This document shows positions 63,663 to 64,000 of a DNA stretch of 64,000 nt, piece after piece. The translations under genes were made by a program, and so were the position numbers. This DNA is from Pseudoselenomonas ruminantium (GTDB taxonomy: Bacteria > Bacillota > Negativicutes > Selenomonadales > Selenomonadaceae). The stretch spans positions 44,116 through 108,115 of the forward strand of contig SVCA01000011.1 in the NCBI GenBank assembly GCA_015058625.1. Direction: 5' to 3'. The first letter of the stretch is position 1, and each line of letters begins with the position of its first letter. The notes beneath the pieces are model-generated. The model worked only from the letters and a program-made list of their open reading frames with translations. It was not told the origin of the DNA and ran no database searches.

Positions 63663-63923
63663 ACGAGTCGCGAGGGCACAGCCCCTCCAAGATGATTGTT
63701 CTTTGAAAACTAAACAATGCAAATAATCATGCAACATGATTAAAGCCAGATGTTATGAGAAGTGAAAACTTCTTATTAAAACATCGATTGGTATGAACAA
63801 CATAGCAATCGGCAATTTCTTAACAAAAGTAATTGAGAGCCAATCGGCTTTACGTAAAGGATGGTATTTGCCTTCGGCAAATGCCAAAGTGACCGCTAAG
63901 GCGCTAAAGCGCCAAGCGTCTAC
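63663..63923 (+). other. 16S rRNA leader and processing region
   Basis: About 260 transcribed bases with no gene. TTCTTTGAAAACTAAACAA resembles the conserved anti-termination/processing leader of Bacillota rRNA operons. Short hairpins (TTTGCC/GGCAAA and GGCGC/GCGCC) lie near the 3' end and may form the pre-16S processing stem. Confidence 0.7.
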
Positions 63924-64000
63924 TTTTATGGAGAGTTTGATCCTGGCTCAGGACGAACGCTGGCGGCGTGCTTAACACATGCAAGTCGAACGAGGTGGAT
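63924..64000 (+). rRNA. 16S ribosomal RNA, 5' end (truncated by the window)
   Basis: The universal 27F site AGAGTTTGATCCTGGCTCAG starts at 63932, followed by GACGAACGCTGGCGGCGTGC and ACATGCAAGTCGAACGA. The mature 5' end is placed by analogy with other Bacillota (TTTTATG before GAGAGTTTG). The gene continues past 64000. Confidence 0.97.

Noticed and set aside
63793..63975. 60-codon open frame over the rRNA leader and 16S start
   Set aside because: It overlaps the 16S 5' end, has no ribosome-binding site and is explained by the rRNA operon.

Overview
The window looks like a chromosomal segment of an anaerobic member of the Negativicutes, Selenomonas-like (inference). The grounds are Bacillota-type cell division and envelope genes (divIVA, sepF, ylmH, lspA), a CIRCE-controlled groESL, a split anaerobic (cobalt-early) cobalamin pathway, a cydABDC operon, frequent TTG starts with strong Shine-Dalgarno sites, and a 16S rRNA gene start at the right edge. 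Nearly all of it is ordinary, tightly packed chromosome. I see no insertion sequence, prophage, CRISPR array or integron.

Layout. 1-3.5 kb: N-acetylmuramic acid recycling (PTS EIIBC, murQ, mupG). 3.5-6 kb: an MBOAT acyltransferase with an SGNH-like partner. 6.2-8.1 kb: a DUF4143-type ATPase and an Rrf2 regulator. 8.2-16.1 kb: one long co-directional run (rodZ, ygiQ, nrdR, a radical SAM gene, pgeF/yfiH, yggS, sepF, ylmH). 16.2-20.3 kb: an AlbA_2/Schlafen-type regulator surrounded by TGATAGAA repeats, then divIVA-lspA-rluD-pyrR. 20.3-21.5 kb: an MFS exporter on the minus strand. 21.6-27.6 kb: an unknown 508-aa protein and a small membrane protein leading cbiT-cobM-cbiG-cobJ-cobK. 27.6-29.6 kb: an OPT-family transporter gene broken at a perfect 37-bp inverted repeat. 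29.9-34.4 kb: cbiC-cobU-cobQ-cbiB-cobS. 34.5-36.2 kb: a divergent dhaK-dhaL pair. 36.3-41.2 kb: pduX-cbiA-cobD-cobC and a sugar epimerase. 41.2-45 kb: rplM-rpsI, rfbACB, tRNA-Arg(CCG). 45.1-48.3 kb: usp, dhaKLM, a nitroreductase. 48.3-50.3 kb: a cobalamin riboswitch in front of a GntP-type permease. 50.4-56 kb: a VanW protein, groESL, a D,D-carboxypeptidase, a methyltransferase. 56.2-63.2 kb (minus): a CNNM/CBS protein and cydC, cydD, cydB, cydA. 63.3-64 kb: a 76-aa protein, an rRNA promoter and the 5' end of 16S rRNA.

How the parts work together. The three cobalamin blocks cover much of corrin ring modification, amidation, the aminopropanol side chain and nucleotide loop assembly. Chelatase, cbiL, cbiD, cbiE, SUMT, cobT and the adenosyltransferase must lie elsewhere. 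The only B12 riboswitch here controls a permease, not a biosynthetic block. cydDC supplies the exporter needed to assemble the cytochrome bd oxidase made by cydAB.

The most unusual sequence-level signal is a dispersed 12-bp palindrome, TTGACNNGTCAA. It occurs exactly 10 times, always inside genes, twice as a near-identical 26-bp tandem pair in unrelated genes. I do not know its function.
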